Source of the DNA: Halocaridina rubra
Lineage: Eukaryota > Arthropoda > Malacostraca > Decapoda > Atyidae
Length of the DNA: 64,000 nucleotides
Assembly: GCA_037179515.1 (NCBI GenBank)
Contig: JAXCGZ010000105.1
Span: forward strand, 81,001-145,000
Reading direction: 5' to 3'
In this document: positions 12,689-24,345 of the stretch, piece after piece
Layout: each line of letters opens with the position of its first letter
Numbering within the stretch: position 1 is the stretch's first letter
Notes under the pieces: model-generated
The model's database searches: none
Seen by the model: only the letters and a program-made list of their open reading frames with translations
Told to the model about the DNA's origin: nothing
Made by a program: the position numbers and the translations under genes

Positions 12689-14109
12689 TTACAGTGAAGG
12701 GGGAAGTATGGAAGAAGAAAGTCCTGAGCCTTTGGAATGTGATGATTTATTGGAGCATTTACTACAATATCCTCAGGCAGCCATACCTCCTGTTATATCT
12801 TCCCGTTATCTTCATTATCGTCGATCCAAGTACCATGATCACATTCTCACAACAGACTCTGAGGATGAGGAGGAGGAAGAAGACGAGGAAGAAGACTCAC
12901 TTCAAACATCAAGACGTCAGCCTGTTGGGGGAAAAGTACAAGTACGCTGTCAGATTTATTACTGAGTGATTTATGATATATATGTTCCTAAGTCACCCTC
13001 AAACTAGCTATTGGTTCATGTATGAGAAACTCAGATCCATAGTTAGCCGAGTTTTCGATATTTATTGCATGATTTAAGGGTTTCTACGTCTGTTGCACAG
13101 CACATAGCTGTGTGATGATTTTTAATAATTACAAAAAATAAATTTAGCTTGTGATAAGACAAGTTTTTTATTTTCATAATATTTACAGGATATTGCAATG
13201 GACTGATAGAGTGGCAAATGGTGTATGCGTGTGATTAAATACACAAATATATAAACATGTAAAGGAAGATTATTGTGTCTTCTCATAGTCAGTGAACCAT
13301 GCGAAATTCTGTAGGAGAATCTAAAAGAGTGTTGTACTTGTAATAATATAAATATATACCTGATTATCAGTATTATGATTCTTTGCTTTTTAATAGTAGT
13401 ATCCTCTTGTACTAATAGATAGCAAAGCATGCAAAGGCAAAGCTATTATTTATAATATGCTTCTTTGTAAATTACGTATATAACTACGTAATTCTTAAAG
13501 TAGTCTTAATATTTCATTGCTTTAAAAGCTAGAATTCTCTTTATCACTGCAATGGGTCTAGAGGTACATAAGTGTCTGTGCTTGTTATTGTTAGTTAGAT
13601 GTTAATGATCATGAAGAATATTTATCAATAAATACATGACATTTATATTGACAAGGATACTATTTTTATTCATTTTTAAGGGCCTTTCTAAGCTAGATCG
13701 TAATTTCCACTCTTACTTGGTAGAATGGCACAAGTCATAATCTCGGTTTAATTCTCACGCGTGAAAGTCCTTTCCTAGTAGGGGATGGAATCAGTTTATA
13801 GTTTTCTCATGGAAATTTGGAAGAAATATATATATTTAGAGTTGGTAACGCATGGTGTGCATTACTTTCAGGATTCCTTAAACTATTAAGAAATTCTTCT
13901 CTTGTTCATCACCTCTATCATGGATGTGAGGTAGTGCATTAGAATTTGCACTTTATCATCTTTATATTTTTCAGGTCTTTTTTACTCGAAATGGGCAAAT
14001 GATTGGCAGAAGAGAAGTGGCATTACCACGGGGTGGGTTTTACCCAAGCATTAGTATGGGCAGTTTGGATGAAAGGGTAAGAGTAGACTTGAGACCTTTG
14101 ACAGGATGA
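11807..14109 (+). CDS. SPRYD3: SPRY domain-containing protein 3, last three coding exons
   Basis: Three exons join in frame: 11,807-11,985, 12,695-12,941 and 13,975-14,106 plus TGA at 14,107-14,109. Together they encode 186 residues. Each junction has AG/GT (donors GTAAGA at 11,986 and GTACGC at 12,942; acceptors ending at 12,694 and 13,974). The first exon encodes EYPKNRHPGWNRG, AYHADDG and KGDVMGCGIIFPRDY. The second encodes a long acidic run (about residues 120-140). The third encodes VFFTRNGQMIGRRE, LPRGGFYPSI and a final VDLRPLTG. This order is that of the second SPRY domain and C-terminus of SPRYD3 (about 440 residues in vertebrates). The N-terminal half and first SPRY domain must lie upstream and are not seen. 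SPRY domains bind protein partners; the function of SPRYD3 itself is poorly known. The exon limits are by eye but frame-consistent. Confidence 0.88.
12200..12420 (-). mobile_element. Truncated LINE 3' tail in SPRYD3 intron
   Basis: The sequence gtgacaccgggatgg at about 12,208, followed by ccctcatagggctcaggcac, is the complement of the 3' tail of the LINE at 46.2-49.3 kb. It is a 5'-truncated relic in antisense orientation to the host gene. Confidence 0.55.
12494..12685 (+). repeat. (CT)n microsatellite forming a splice-site polypyrimidine tract
   Basis: About 190 bp of CT dinucleotides with a few CC interruptions around 12,584-12,607. It ends 9 bp before the AG acceptor (cacattacag) of the second SPRYD3 exon and so acts as its polypyrimidine tract. 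Confidence 0.95.
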
Positions 14110-14214
14110 AAATCACGCACACACAAAGTCATGCTGTTTGTTGCAACATCCTCATTAGTGTCATATTGATTAAGGTAAAGGTATTATGCTTTGTTCCATG
14201 CTTCAAGCCTAAAT

Positions 14215-14220
14215 AATAAA
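14215..14220 (+). promoter_or_regulatory. Candidate SPRYD3 polyadenylation signal
   Basis: The hexamer AATAAA lies 106 bp after the SPRYD3 stop codon. Other AATAAA and ATTAAA hexamers occur in the AT-rich DNA further on, so use of this one is an inference. Confidence 0.4.
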
Positions 14221-17200
14221 GGTTGAATAATGCCATAACTTCTGATACTGAGATAATATCGTAGATATAGTATCATGTGTGATATTTGTTGTATAGTTTT
14301 TTATGTACATTTTCAAGTTTATGTAAGAATGTTATATATATTTCTAAATACTTTTTCTATTGAGATGTATATGTCTATTTATTTATTTTTTTAAGTTAGC
14401 TTTACTAGGTTGGATACTTGGTCATGTTTTTGAAATTATAAAGAAGACTGAAAGTGGTTGAGCTGATGACTGAATACTTTGAATTTTGCAAAATAATGTT
14501 ACTTTTTGTCATTTGGATTCAGAATAGAATTGATTTTAATATACAGTACAGTGATTTTAAAAATATGTTATATATGATATCAATGGATATTTCTGCCCAA
14601 CTTTACTATTAAGTGGAAGTATGGAGTAGTGAAAGCATTCAGATCGCTTTCATTTACCGTATTTATATGTGCCTGCTGTAGATACTATAATGCTTCACTT
14701 GGATACCCACTGACTGAGTAGTATATGTCACGGCTTCCAAACTTAACTCTTGACCAGTTGAAACCGTATACATTTAGATTTTTCTCTAGTCTTTTTCAAG
14801 TATGCATATTTCATATCAGTCAGAGACCAAGTATATATATATCTATTGCTTGTCTCATACTCAGTTTTATATAAAAAAAAAGGAAATTATGTGGATGTCC
14901 AGAATGAATTATTTAAAAGCTGTTAATGAAAGTGTTGAGTTACAATATCCTCATCAACTTCACCAGAGAAGTCTGTTTGTGTTACTTCCTATTTTTATGA
15001 TAACGCCTTTACAAATCTCAAAGATAAATGCGATATCGATAATTAGTAAAAAATATTAATTTTCAGTACCTGTGTGGAAGCATCTAAGTTTTTAAATCTG
15101 TTGCCATTACTTGCCATTTTACATTAAAAAAATTGTTTTGAAAAGAATTGCTGTACTTGACATTAACAAACTTCTCCATAGTTTTGTTGTCCTTTTGTAG
15201 ACAAATAATTCTCACCATTCTCAATTATATAGTTTTAAAATAACAGAGTAAAATTAAAAATGCAAAGCTATTTAATAATCCATTTTGCTAGTTAATTTTT
15301 TTTTTATTTTACGTCAACTTTTATTCCAGCTTCTGTAGTGTGTGCTGAATTGTTATGCTATATTTATGAGATATTATCTGTGCAGTGTTGTAAAAAGAGG
15401 ATTCATTGTGATAAGTGATTATACTACAGTGCTAATAGACCATCAATTGGGAGTATTGCTTTAGAGAAGAGTACGAGTTATTTTATCTCTTTAACAGTTT
15501 AAGAAAATTTGAGTACAGTCTAAGGGGAACAACAGAGTTAGTAAAGGTTTCCAGCTTTATTATTAATGTTAAATAGGACCATAAACCATTTCACTCAAAC
15601 AGATATTCAAACTGTTATTGCTTTAAGGTTATAATAATCAGTTTCAGCTTATAAGGGTATCAAATTTTTTTTTTATCATTTGTCAATGAGAACAGTTGGG
15701 AAAGCATTATGGATCTTACCCAGGTTTGTATTATTGACATCATAGTTCTGCCTAATTTATCGTATTGGTTTATTTGTATTTATGTTGACTAGCATAAGGC
15801 TGATGATACCAGTACTCTCTCCTATGTATCACCAAGATGTTCATGTGAAAATATGCTTAGCTTTATGTATCAGTTTATTACTTTAGTACTGCTGCTCTGG
15901 TGAGAGTCTAATGCTAATCTACCGTTATGTGAAAGGTAATTTGCAAGGAGCTCTGGACTTAGCATGTAAATGGCACCTATTATTCTAACTGCAGAAACTA
16001 AAATGATGGGGATCAAGTAAAGTCATGAAGGAAGCTAGGAATATTGCTTTGAAAATGGTTAATTTTTCTTTGTTAATAGTTGTGATACTTGGTGTTTAGT
16101 AGCACGTGACTAAAAGCAACTGATATAATCCTATGAAAGAAGTTTGTATTTTGTAGTTGATTGAAAAGTAGTAGGTAGTAAGGAATAGAGATGAATAAGA
16201 ATGAGAGGGAGTAAAATGCTTTAGTATATTGTAAACTATGGAAGGAGAGGTCTATTTTAAGGCTTACCAAGATTGAATGTTTGAGGGGAGATGTTCTAAA
16301 TGTATTACACTATTAATTTTAACTTAAATTGCATCCTAGCTGTAGTTATGTGTGCAATGCACATTAACGATATCTGACCTATTAACATGACCAAAGTAGC
16401 TCAGAGGATTTTTTCCATTTTATTCCATGCTGTAAAGATGGGTTTGTGTATCATGTGCTTACTTCTTACAACATTCTTTGATTTTGGATCTGTTACTGCA
16501 TATTACATTATGCCATCATTAGAAAACTGGTGGTCTTACTTCACCGCTTTCTTAGTGTTTGTTGTATATATGCCTTTAACGGTATATATTTCACTCTAAG
16601 CCTTGTGATATCAAGAAGAGGCTGCCGTCTCTTCATTTATCTCTTTAATTATAAATTTTAAAATTTAATCTTAGCTGTAAGAAGTCTGATTTAGAATAAT
16701 TCTTACTCTCATGTCAGGCGTCGAATTCCAGCATGTAGTTTTGCCCCCCCCCCCCCCACCTCCTTCCGGTGTAATGCTAGTTTGTTGGTTCTGTATACTG
16801 ATCTGATGCTTGTGCATATTTTTCTTTGAACATTTTCCATTGCCATTTATATGCTCTCTGGGAGGGATAATATACCAAAAGCATTACCCTATGATAAAGA
16901 TGGTTTAATTATTTTATGTAGTGCTACTTTTTTTATAATTCAGTTTGCCCTTTGTGCACTCTAGCATATTTGTATGTCTTCACTTTATCTGTATACTTTA
17001 AGCAGTTAAGTTGTCCCACATTGTACTAATCTCCCTTTTTTTGTCATGTTATCTCATTTTAAGTTAGGAGTTAATTGTTAACTTCTCTTTTTTGTGTATA
17101 TCATAATATTTCTTGGTTTATATTACACTGAAATATTACTTATAATATCTCTGCTCCTAAATCATGAAGAGATTTTTGTGCTTTGTTTAAAATTGTGGAC

Positions 17201-18290
17201 TGGTTTCCTTGCTTCAGAAAGTTTACTTGTACTCTTTTCTCTCTTCTTGCCCTATTGAATGATAGAATTTGTACAGTTGACATAATGTAATGTCTGTGTA
17301 GTGCATCTTGGTAATCTTCGATCCATGGTTGGGATTTAATACACCATAATATGTGATATTGTACTACTGGGACAGAGTGTGGAATGAGTCAATTTTAATA
17401 ATGTTACTGTTACTTTGCCTTCAGAGTTTACTGCATATGAGAACTAAAATTATTTTTGTGTTGTGTATGCATTCTGCTATTATAATTTTTTTATATTTTG
17501 GGGCTGCGATTTTAAATAAAGCCTTCGTTTTTCTGATATTGGGTGTTTTATGTTTTTGCTGGGAAATAATGAGTCTCTTTTGTACAATATTCTTCTCTCA
17601 TACTGAGTTAATATCAAGCATTTGGTGTTTATTACTATTGCTGAAGCTTTTATATATACTACTTCCTCCTAGCTGTACAAGATTTTGGCTGACTCTTACA
17701 GTTTATAAGTAAGAGGAATGGTGTTATATTCTCTATGAAAACATATGATAATCCGGAGCCAGAGATTATTCTTATATTCTTGTCTTAAATTTAGCTAACT
17801 TTTCAGATTGTATTTGATGTCATTTTGTAATCTGGATCTCTTTGCTTTGGAATCGTGTTATAACCCCATGTATTGGGCTGTCATTGCTGTTGGTTATTAC
17901 ATTACTGAATTGCTAGTGTTTAGTCGTCTACATCAATATCCAGAGCCCTCCTTTTTGATGTGCTCCATTTCGTTTTGCATATTTTGATTCTTTATACAAT
18001 CCAAGTTTAAAGTTCAGAAAGAATACCTACCTACATTTGATTATTCTTGTACTGTTAAAGAGCAGCCAATCATTCTGCATGCCTTCCACTGTCTAGCGTC
18101 GTTTAGGATTCTGATGAATAGGATTGTTATCCAGTTTCAAACAGCTTGTATAAGAAGCTGAAACTGTTCATCAAATATATGAAATTTTTTGGCTTATCTT
18201 TACTGACCATTTCCATCAAATTGAATTTTATCTACATTGTCTACGATGGCTTTGGAATACTCCTTGGCTTATCCTATTTATTTTAACCAA
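14221..18290. other. AT-rich DNA without recognised gene
   Basis: About 4 kb of T-rich sequence. It may include a long SPRYD3 3' UTR. The open frames at 16,387-16,599 and 17,353-17,712 are hydrophobic because of T-rich codons and match no family I know. A run of about 14 C residues lies near 16,744. Confidence 0.4.
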
Positions 18291-18294
18291 TGTT

Positions 18295-18500
18295 TCTGAA
18301 GCCCATCCTCCCTGCTTTTCCACAGGTTGTGGAAGAGCCGGGAGGATGGGCTGTGGCACTCCAGCAGTGCCATCTGAATGGTCGCTAGCTCCCTCATCAT
18401 TGCCCATAGAGCAAAGTAATCCCCTTATTGTTTCTCTTTTTGATGTCGGCTACCCCCCAATTAAATGGGGAAACAGCCAAGGTAGATAGCTAGATAGTGT
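18295..18500. repeat. Structured short repeat with strong hairpin
   Basis: A 25-bp stem (18,300-18,324 with 18,328-18,352, two mismatches, loop ggt) is followed by a second small hairpin (tggcact..agtgcca) and a tagatagctagatag end. The layout resembles the 3' end of a retroelement, but the family is not identified. Confidence 0.45.
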
Positions 18501-19030
18501 TTCAGAAACGATTGAAATTCTGGATTATTGACCTTTGCATAACGTTTTCCTTGACACCTCCTAAACATCAGAATAACAGTAGTAATCCTTTAGTTTATAG
18601 ATTCAGTTCAATAATCTGCTTTATTAACAGCTTTTGTATTGTGTAATGGTTTATCTTTACAAGCTATAAAATTGCTTTTCCTAAGATTGCTGGGGCCTGG
18701 TGTCATATGAAAAACCATACTTTATCAGTTCCTAATGATATCTCTGTAAGAGTAAGGAGTTACATCATTTTTATTCATCACTAAGGAAGCCATTGGGAGC
18801 ATAAGCTTCTAGAAGGATCACCCATGGCAGTAAGGTTAGGGATGATAGTCCATATGAAGCATGATCTAATCCTCAAGTTATTAACGGTGGACCAGGTAGA
18901 CATAGTTACTCCAAATTCAACAGACATGAATGTGGCTGAAGGTTTCAACAGATATATCATATTCAATTATCTTGTATTCCTTCCTGCTGGAATCTGCTGA
19001 TTGATTTGTGGAGAATCATCTGTGCCTTTT
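18501..19030. other. Unassigned
   Basis: No recognised coding or repeat feature up to the start of the RTE-like LINE. Confidence 0.35.
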
Positions 19031-21440
19031 GGGAGTGTAACATCAGAAAGAGAAAGATTGTGAGTATAAGGCTGGTCTGAGGAATGCACGGAATGTAGTG
19101 AAAGAAAAAGTAGAGGAGAGAGTGGAAGAAGAAAGGGGTTGTTTCAAGGAGGAAGTTCTGAAGCGTGCTGAGGCAGTATGCAGAAGGAGACTAACTTGTG
19201 GAAATAAAAGGAAAGGTAGTGAATGGTGAAATGAGCAGGTGAGTGCAGTAGTGGCTTAAAAGAAGCAGGCATTTGAGTTATGATTGCAAGTAGGTAATGT
19301 AGAGTCATATGAAAGGTATTGTGCAAAGAGGTTAGCGAAGTGCGTGGTGAGGGAGGCAAAGAGAGAAGCGGATGTAAGGTGGGGTAGATGCTTTTCCAAG
19401 AATTTTGAAAGGAATAAAGAGATGTTTTGGAAGAAAGTGAAAAGAGTGAGGAAAGGTGAGGCTGGTAGGGAGGAGAGGGTGACAGGAGCAGAGGGGCAAT
19501 TGCTTGTAGATAAAATAAAAGTGAGAGAGAGATGGGCTCAGTACTCCAAGAACCTGCTAAATGAGGAAGATGATAGAGAGGTAGAGATTGTGGCTGTAGG
19601 ACACGAATGTAGAATGCCAATTTTAGGTGATGAGAATGATAAAGAAATAACAAAAGAGGAGGTGTATATGGCTTTGAGAGCAGTGAAAGCAGGTAAAGCA
19701 CCAGGGATAGATGGGTGTCATGTTGAAAGCTTGTCAAAAGGTGGGGAGGCATTAGTAGAATGGATGGTTAGGTTGTTGAATGTTTGTGTTAGGAAAGGGA
19801 GGGTCCCAGTTTATTGGAGGAGTGCATGTGTAGTTCCAATTCATAAAGGGAGAGGAGATAAGTATGAGGGTAGTAGTTTTAGAGGACTTAGTTGAGTGTA
19901 GTTGGTAAGGTATATGGAAGAGTGTTCGAGAGAATTAGGAAAAGTACTGAGAAAGTGATTGGGGGAGAACAGTGTGGGTTCAAGAGAGAAAGAGAATGTG
20001 TGGATCAGGTGTTTGTAGTAAGACAGGTGTGTGAGAAGTTTTTGGAGAAAGGTAGGGACACTTTTTGGGCTTTTATGAACTTAAAGAAAGCATATGATAG
20101 GGTAGATAGAGAGGGGTTGTGGAGTGTGTTGCAACTGTGGAATAAGTGGAATTTGTTGAATGCGGTGAAGAGTTTGTACTAAATAGTAGAGCATGTGTGA
20201 GTTGGGAATGGTATGAGTGATTGGTTTGAGGTGAATGCAGGGTTACATCAAGGTTGTGAAATGTTGCCATGGTTGTTTAATGGGTATATGGATGGAGTGG
20301 TAAGGGAAGTAAATGAAAGTGTATTAGAAAGAGACTTGGAACTAGTGGGTGAGGATGGAAGGTTGTGGAAATTGAATCATTTGCTATTTGCAGATGATAC
20401 TGTACTGGTGGCTGATACTGGGAATGAATTGAATAATTTGGTCACTGAGTTTAATAGGGTGTGTGAAAGAAGGAAGTTGAGGGTGAATATTGGTAAAGGC
20501 AAAGTAATGAGATGCACGAGGAGTGTCAATGTTTGCAGATTGAATGTAGGAGTGAATGGAGAGTTGCTTGAAGAAGTTAAGAGTTTTAAGTATTCAGGGT
20601 CGCATGTATCAAAGAGTGGACGAGTGGATGTAGAGGTAAGTCACAGAGTGAAGGAAGCAAGTAAATGTTGAGGTGGGTTGAAAAGCGTAATGGGAAATAT
20701 ATATTTGGGAATGAATGCACAGTGAAGTATATATGAAGGTATTTTTGTGCCGACAGCATTGTATGGAGCAGAGACTTGGAATGCAAGAGAGGATGAAAGA
20801 AGCAAGTTGAATGTAATGAAAATGAGGTGTTTGAGAATTATGATTGGTGTATCTAGAATAGATAGAGAAAGAAATGAGGATGTCAGGCAGAGAACAGGTG
20901 TTGAAAGTAAGTTGTTGGATAGGTTAGATCAGAAACTGTTAAGTTGGTTTGGACACATGGAAAAGATGAGTGATAAACAAATAGTGAAGAGAGTGTGGAG
21001 TGTGGAAGTGATTGGAGTTAGGTCAAGAGGGAGACCTAAAATGGATGGCGTGAAAATGCCATTGAATGCATGTGAAAAGTCAATGGAGCAGAGAAGAGTG
21101 CGTGCAAGAGATAGGAATGAGTGGAGGAAGAATGTGTATAGATGATGCGGGCCAAAGGGATTTCTCGCACCTGCTAGCTCAGTGAACTGTGAGGGAGTTG
21201 CCCTGTGATGAAGCGGTGGGGGTAAAGCAGCTGCAGCTGTCGGGCCTCTTTATAGAATATCCTTACTCACCTACCTTGTAGGTGACCCAAACAGGGTGGA
21301 AGGGTGGGAAACGTGGCAACCCTTTATCCCCAAGGAGCTAAGAGGAGTGGTTGAGATATGTGTGGATCATGGTGAATATGCATCTCTTGTCTCTGCCATC
21401 CCCATTGCAAGGGGGAATGAGGCCATGTGTATACGTAACA
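19031..21440 (+). mobile_element. RTE-like LINE, 5'-truncated
   Basis: The copy starts in the linker after the endonuclease. It runs through the reverse transcriptase and C-terminal part and ends with a 3' UTR (21,146-21,440). That UTR recurs in reverse in the copy at 55.1-58.6 kb (for example agggttgccac / gtggcaaccct and tttatccccaaggagcta). The 5' endonuclease is missing. Confidence 0.75.
19284..21145 (+). pseudogene. RTE-like reverse transcriptase, decayed
   Basis: A frame runs from 19,284 to 19,893 with AGKAPGIDGCHVESL. After one frameshift the protein continues in a single other frame to 21,145. RT motif A reads AFMNLKKAYDRVD (about 20,070) and motif C reads LLFADDTVLVAD (about 20,380). 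The C-terminal part has ALYGAETWNAREDE and LLSWFGHMEKM, typical of RTE-group proteins. Stops interrupt it at about 20,180, 20,203 and 20,670. The polymerase aspartates of motif C are intact, but the ORF is broken. The clade assignment to RTE is from the C-terminal pattern and is less certain than LINE RT itself. Confidence 0.75.
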
Positions 21441-21985
21441 TCTAGTTTACATTAAATAAGCACACACACAGCATTTCTGTTTCAAGGACCATTGAAAGTT
21501 CACAGGTAACATACACCAATATCCTCAATTTCATGTAATCACCATGACTGTATATCATTGTCTTTGTCCAGGTGATCTTTAGAACTGTCTCCCTTCAAAG
21601 TATTCTCGTCCTGAAATTTCATGTATGCCTCAAATTATGACACAACAATGAGCCTTTTTTTGTCATCAAATTAGTTGGTGTATATCGGTAATATATAATT
21701 ACAAAAAAAAAAAATAGACATAAATCTGGCCTGTGAGCAAGATTTATTTTGTAATTTTGTGTTTATTTTTTTATTAAATATTACTGATATTCAGTTTCTG
21801 GGGCTAAGATTAATGTTCAAGTAAATTTCACATTTTTGAAGTGGCCTTTGACCCAAATTAAGATGAAAAATATTTTATGTGGCCTGAAAGATCATGAAAC
21901 TTTGCCTATGTGTGTGTTGCATATTACCAAATGCTACCTTTTAGTTTGCTAACTGGTTTATAGCCTTTGTTCTCCAGCTGAGATT
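21441..21985. other. Unassigned AT-rich DNA
   Basis: No feature recognised between the RTE-like LINE and the next LINE fragment. Confidence 0.35.
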
Positions 21986-22700
21986 GTTGCTTGGTTTATG
22001 ATAATAATAATAATATTAATAATAAAAACACAAAGTTCAGAATTCTTGATCCCCCACATCCCAGTTTCTGCATTGATAATGTTCCCTTAATATTATGTGA
22101 TTCATTCAAGTTTCTAGGGGTATCTTTTGAATGTATGATGAGTTTCGAAGAACATATTTGTTGCATATATTCTCCAGTTTCACAAAAAGTCGGTATCTTG
22201 AGGAAGACGTTTAGGAATTTTTGTTGCAAATCTATTATGATCAATTGATTTCATCCCTTTATACTTTCTAGTCTGTAGTATTGCTTTTCAGTTTGGTCAT
22301 CGGTTCTAGATTCTCATCTTAGATTATTGGATAAAAACTTGTATGCACTTAAATTGTTTACTCCTGAATTAAGAACGAAAACTTGTGGCATAGAGATGCT
22401 GTTAGCTCACTTTACTTGCTGTATAAAATTATCACTCTGTTAATAACCCTTAACATCTGCCTCTGCATGGCTCATTCCGTCCTACATGCATAACCAGAAA
22501 TGCAGCCAATGCCATAGGAATGCCTTTTCTTTTGTTTGATTAATACCAATCAGTATTCCATAAGCTTTATTTCAGCAGCCAAAAGGGAGTGGAATAAATT
22601 GCTTAGGTTGTTCAATGGAGCTTTCAAAAGTTTAAACAGGGCAGAATACATTATTACCAAGCAGTCTTTAAAGTTGAGTTTTTAAAATTATGGTGGAGTA
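21986..22700 (+). mobile_element. LINE fragment, C-terminal part of reverse transcriptase
   Basis: The frame from 21,991 encodes FKFLGVSFECMMSFEEH, followed by KVGILRKTFRNF. Later, across stops, it encodes DSHLRLLDKNLYALK. This is the thumb and C-terminal pattern of Jockey/CR1-group ORF2 proteins. It is 5'-truncated and has many stops. Confidence 0.6.
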
Positions 22701-22738
22701 ATACCAGAACTGTAGTACTATATTGTACCATTTTATAT

Positions 22739-22955
22739 ACAGGGGGTCCTCGGCTTACAGTGTCCTCAAGTTACAATGCATCTCCCATACAGGCAGTGCC
22801 TCGAAGAAAAGGAAAGCCATCACCATGGAAAATGGAGAAACGTTACTACTGCATTAGCATAGGTGTATATTTAGGTGTGTTCCGACTTACACTAAACTTC
22901 TGATTACATTATATTCAGGAACGGAACTGTGACGCAAGTCAAGTATCATCAGTAG
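22739..22955 (+). mobile_element. Tigger-derived MITE
   Basis: About 215 bp with a left end cagggggtcctcggcttaca and a right end near 22,920-22,955 (aggaacggaactgtgacgca). Inside are only the first codons of the transposase (CASKKRKAIT), joined to the element's 3' region (actgcattagcataggtg, also at 52,455). It is an extreme internal deletion of the A/B Tigger family. Confidence 0.65.
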
Positions 22956-24140
22956 TTATATTGCAATTGCAGGAAAAGATTGAGTAAGTGTCTGATGAAT
23001 ACTTTATATACTGTCTTGTTCTTCTTGAACTAGGATGATTTCTATATTGTATCACACTATATATTGTTAACATATACATTACTGAAGGGCTAGGTACAGA
23101 ATAATCTTTGGAAAATTCTTAAGGTCTTGTAGACTGTAAGTCTTTATCTTTCTACAGTTTTGTTATAAAAAGCCATTGAAAAGAGTCTATTTTCGTATGG
23201 TGTTGACAGAAAGATTGTCTCTTGGTTCTTTTCTGTAACATGGAAGTACTTTTTCCTCCTCTGTTTTATTTTGAAATTTTATCCTTGATATCTATCCAAG
23301 AATCAGAAAACTTCTCATAATTCTTCAGCTAGCTTATAAAAGCAAAGTACAGCACATTTACATTGTATTAATGTAAAATTGTAAATTAAATGTTCCAGGA
23401 TTTATTTGAGTCTGAGTATCCAGCTGTATTTTGTAGCAAAATAGAGAAAAACCTATTTTGAGAGTATCATCATTCATACTTCTCGAGATGGAGAAAGTCT
23501 CTAAAATTAGCAACCTTCAATTAAGTCAGTACTATACAAGGCAAGAGCTTTCTCGTCTGTACACAATTTATTCCTTCATTCTAAAAATTTCAGCCTTATG
23601 GCATATGTTAACCCAGCACTTTAAATTAATCCACTCATTTTCTCATTTCTAACAACAGTTATATAATTCCGTCCTGATCCTATTCAGATTCCAACTTCCT
23701 CTGTAGCCCTTCCTTACTGATGTCTCTTAACATATTATCAGCAAGTGCATAGACTGGTCTCGCTATCAGACGTCCTGAAATAGTACAATAATCATAAACT
23801 TAAAGTATACAGTATTAATGTGGCACTCTGATGCACCACTACTCCTATGCAAAATTTACCAAAGTTATAACAAGTAGATGTAATTCATTATAACAAGTAG
23901 ATGTAATTCATTTTACTTTTATCCATACTTTTTAAATATCTCTCTTGGTATAAACATTGCTTTTATTGTTAACCTTCCATGCATGAAGCTAAACTTTTTC
24001 CCCTTTAGCCTCTTTTTGTATTGTCCTTTCCCATATCTTAATAGTGTGAGACATTAGTTTGCTCCCTCTTGATCTAGGAAATACTTAAGATAATTTTCAA
24101 GCTAAAGTTATGTGGCACAATTGAAGTTAGGATGCCATGT
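22956..24140. other. AT-rich DNA without recognised feature
   Basis: No coding or repeat feature recognised. The frame at 23,458-23,652 has no family signature. Confidence 0.35.
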
Positions 24141-24345
24141 GATTCTGGAGGCAAGTCATTTTAGATGAAGTATAAGGGCCCACCCTTGATGTATAGGACT
24201 CAAAAGGACCCTATGTCTAGAGATGTTTACCTAATGAAATTAAAGAGGCATAGGAGTCAGTGCTTATAGAGAGGGCCTCATCTCAGTCTTTCAGTCTCAA
24301 CATACTTGTCGTAGGAGTTTTTTAATGAGTTAGCACTCTGGCTCA

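Noticed and set aside
12465..12969. Open frame of alternating Ser-Leu joined to an acidic segment
   Set aside because: The Ser-Leu part is intronic (CT)n. Only the part after 12,695 is SPRYD3 exon. Frames on the other strand (Arg-Glu repeats) are artefacts too.
16387..16599. 70-codon hydrophobic frame
   Set aside because: Same reason: AT-rich background and no recognisable motif.
17353..17712. 119-codon hydrophobic frame that looks like a membrane protein
   Set aside because: T-rich DNA gives Leu/Phe/Ile-rich translations by chance. There is no family signature, splice context or codon bias.
19144..19752. Long antisense frame opposite the RTE-like LINE
   Set aside because: A mirror of the purine-rich RT coding strand. 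The + strand carries the RT motifs.
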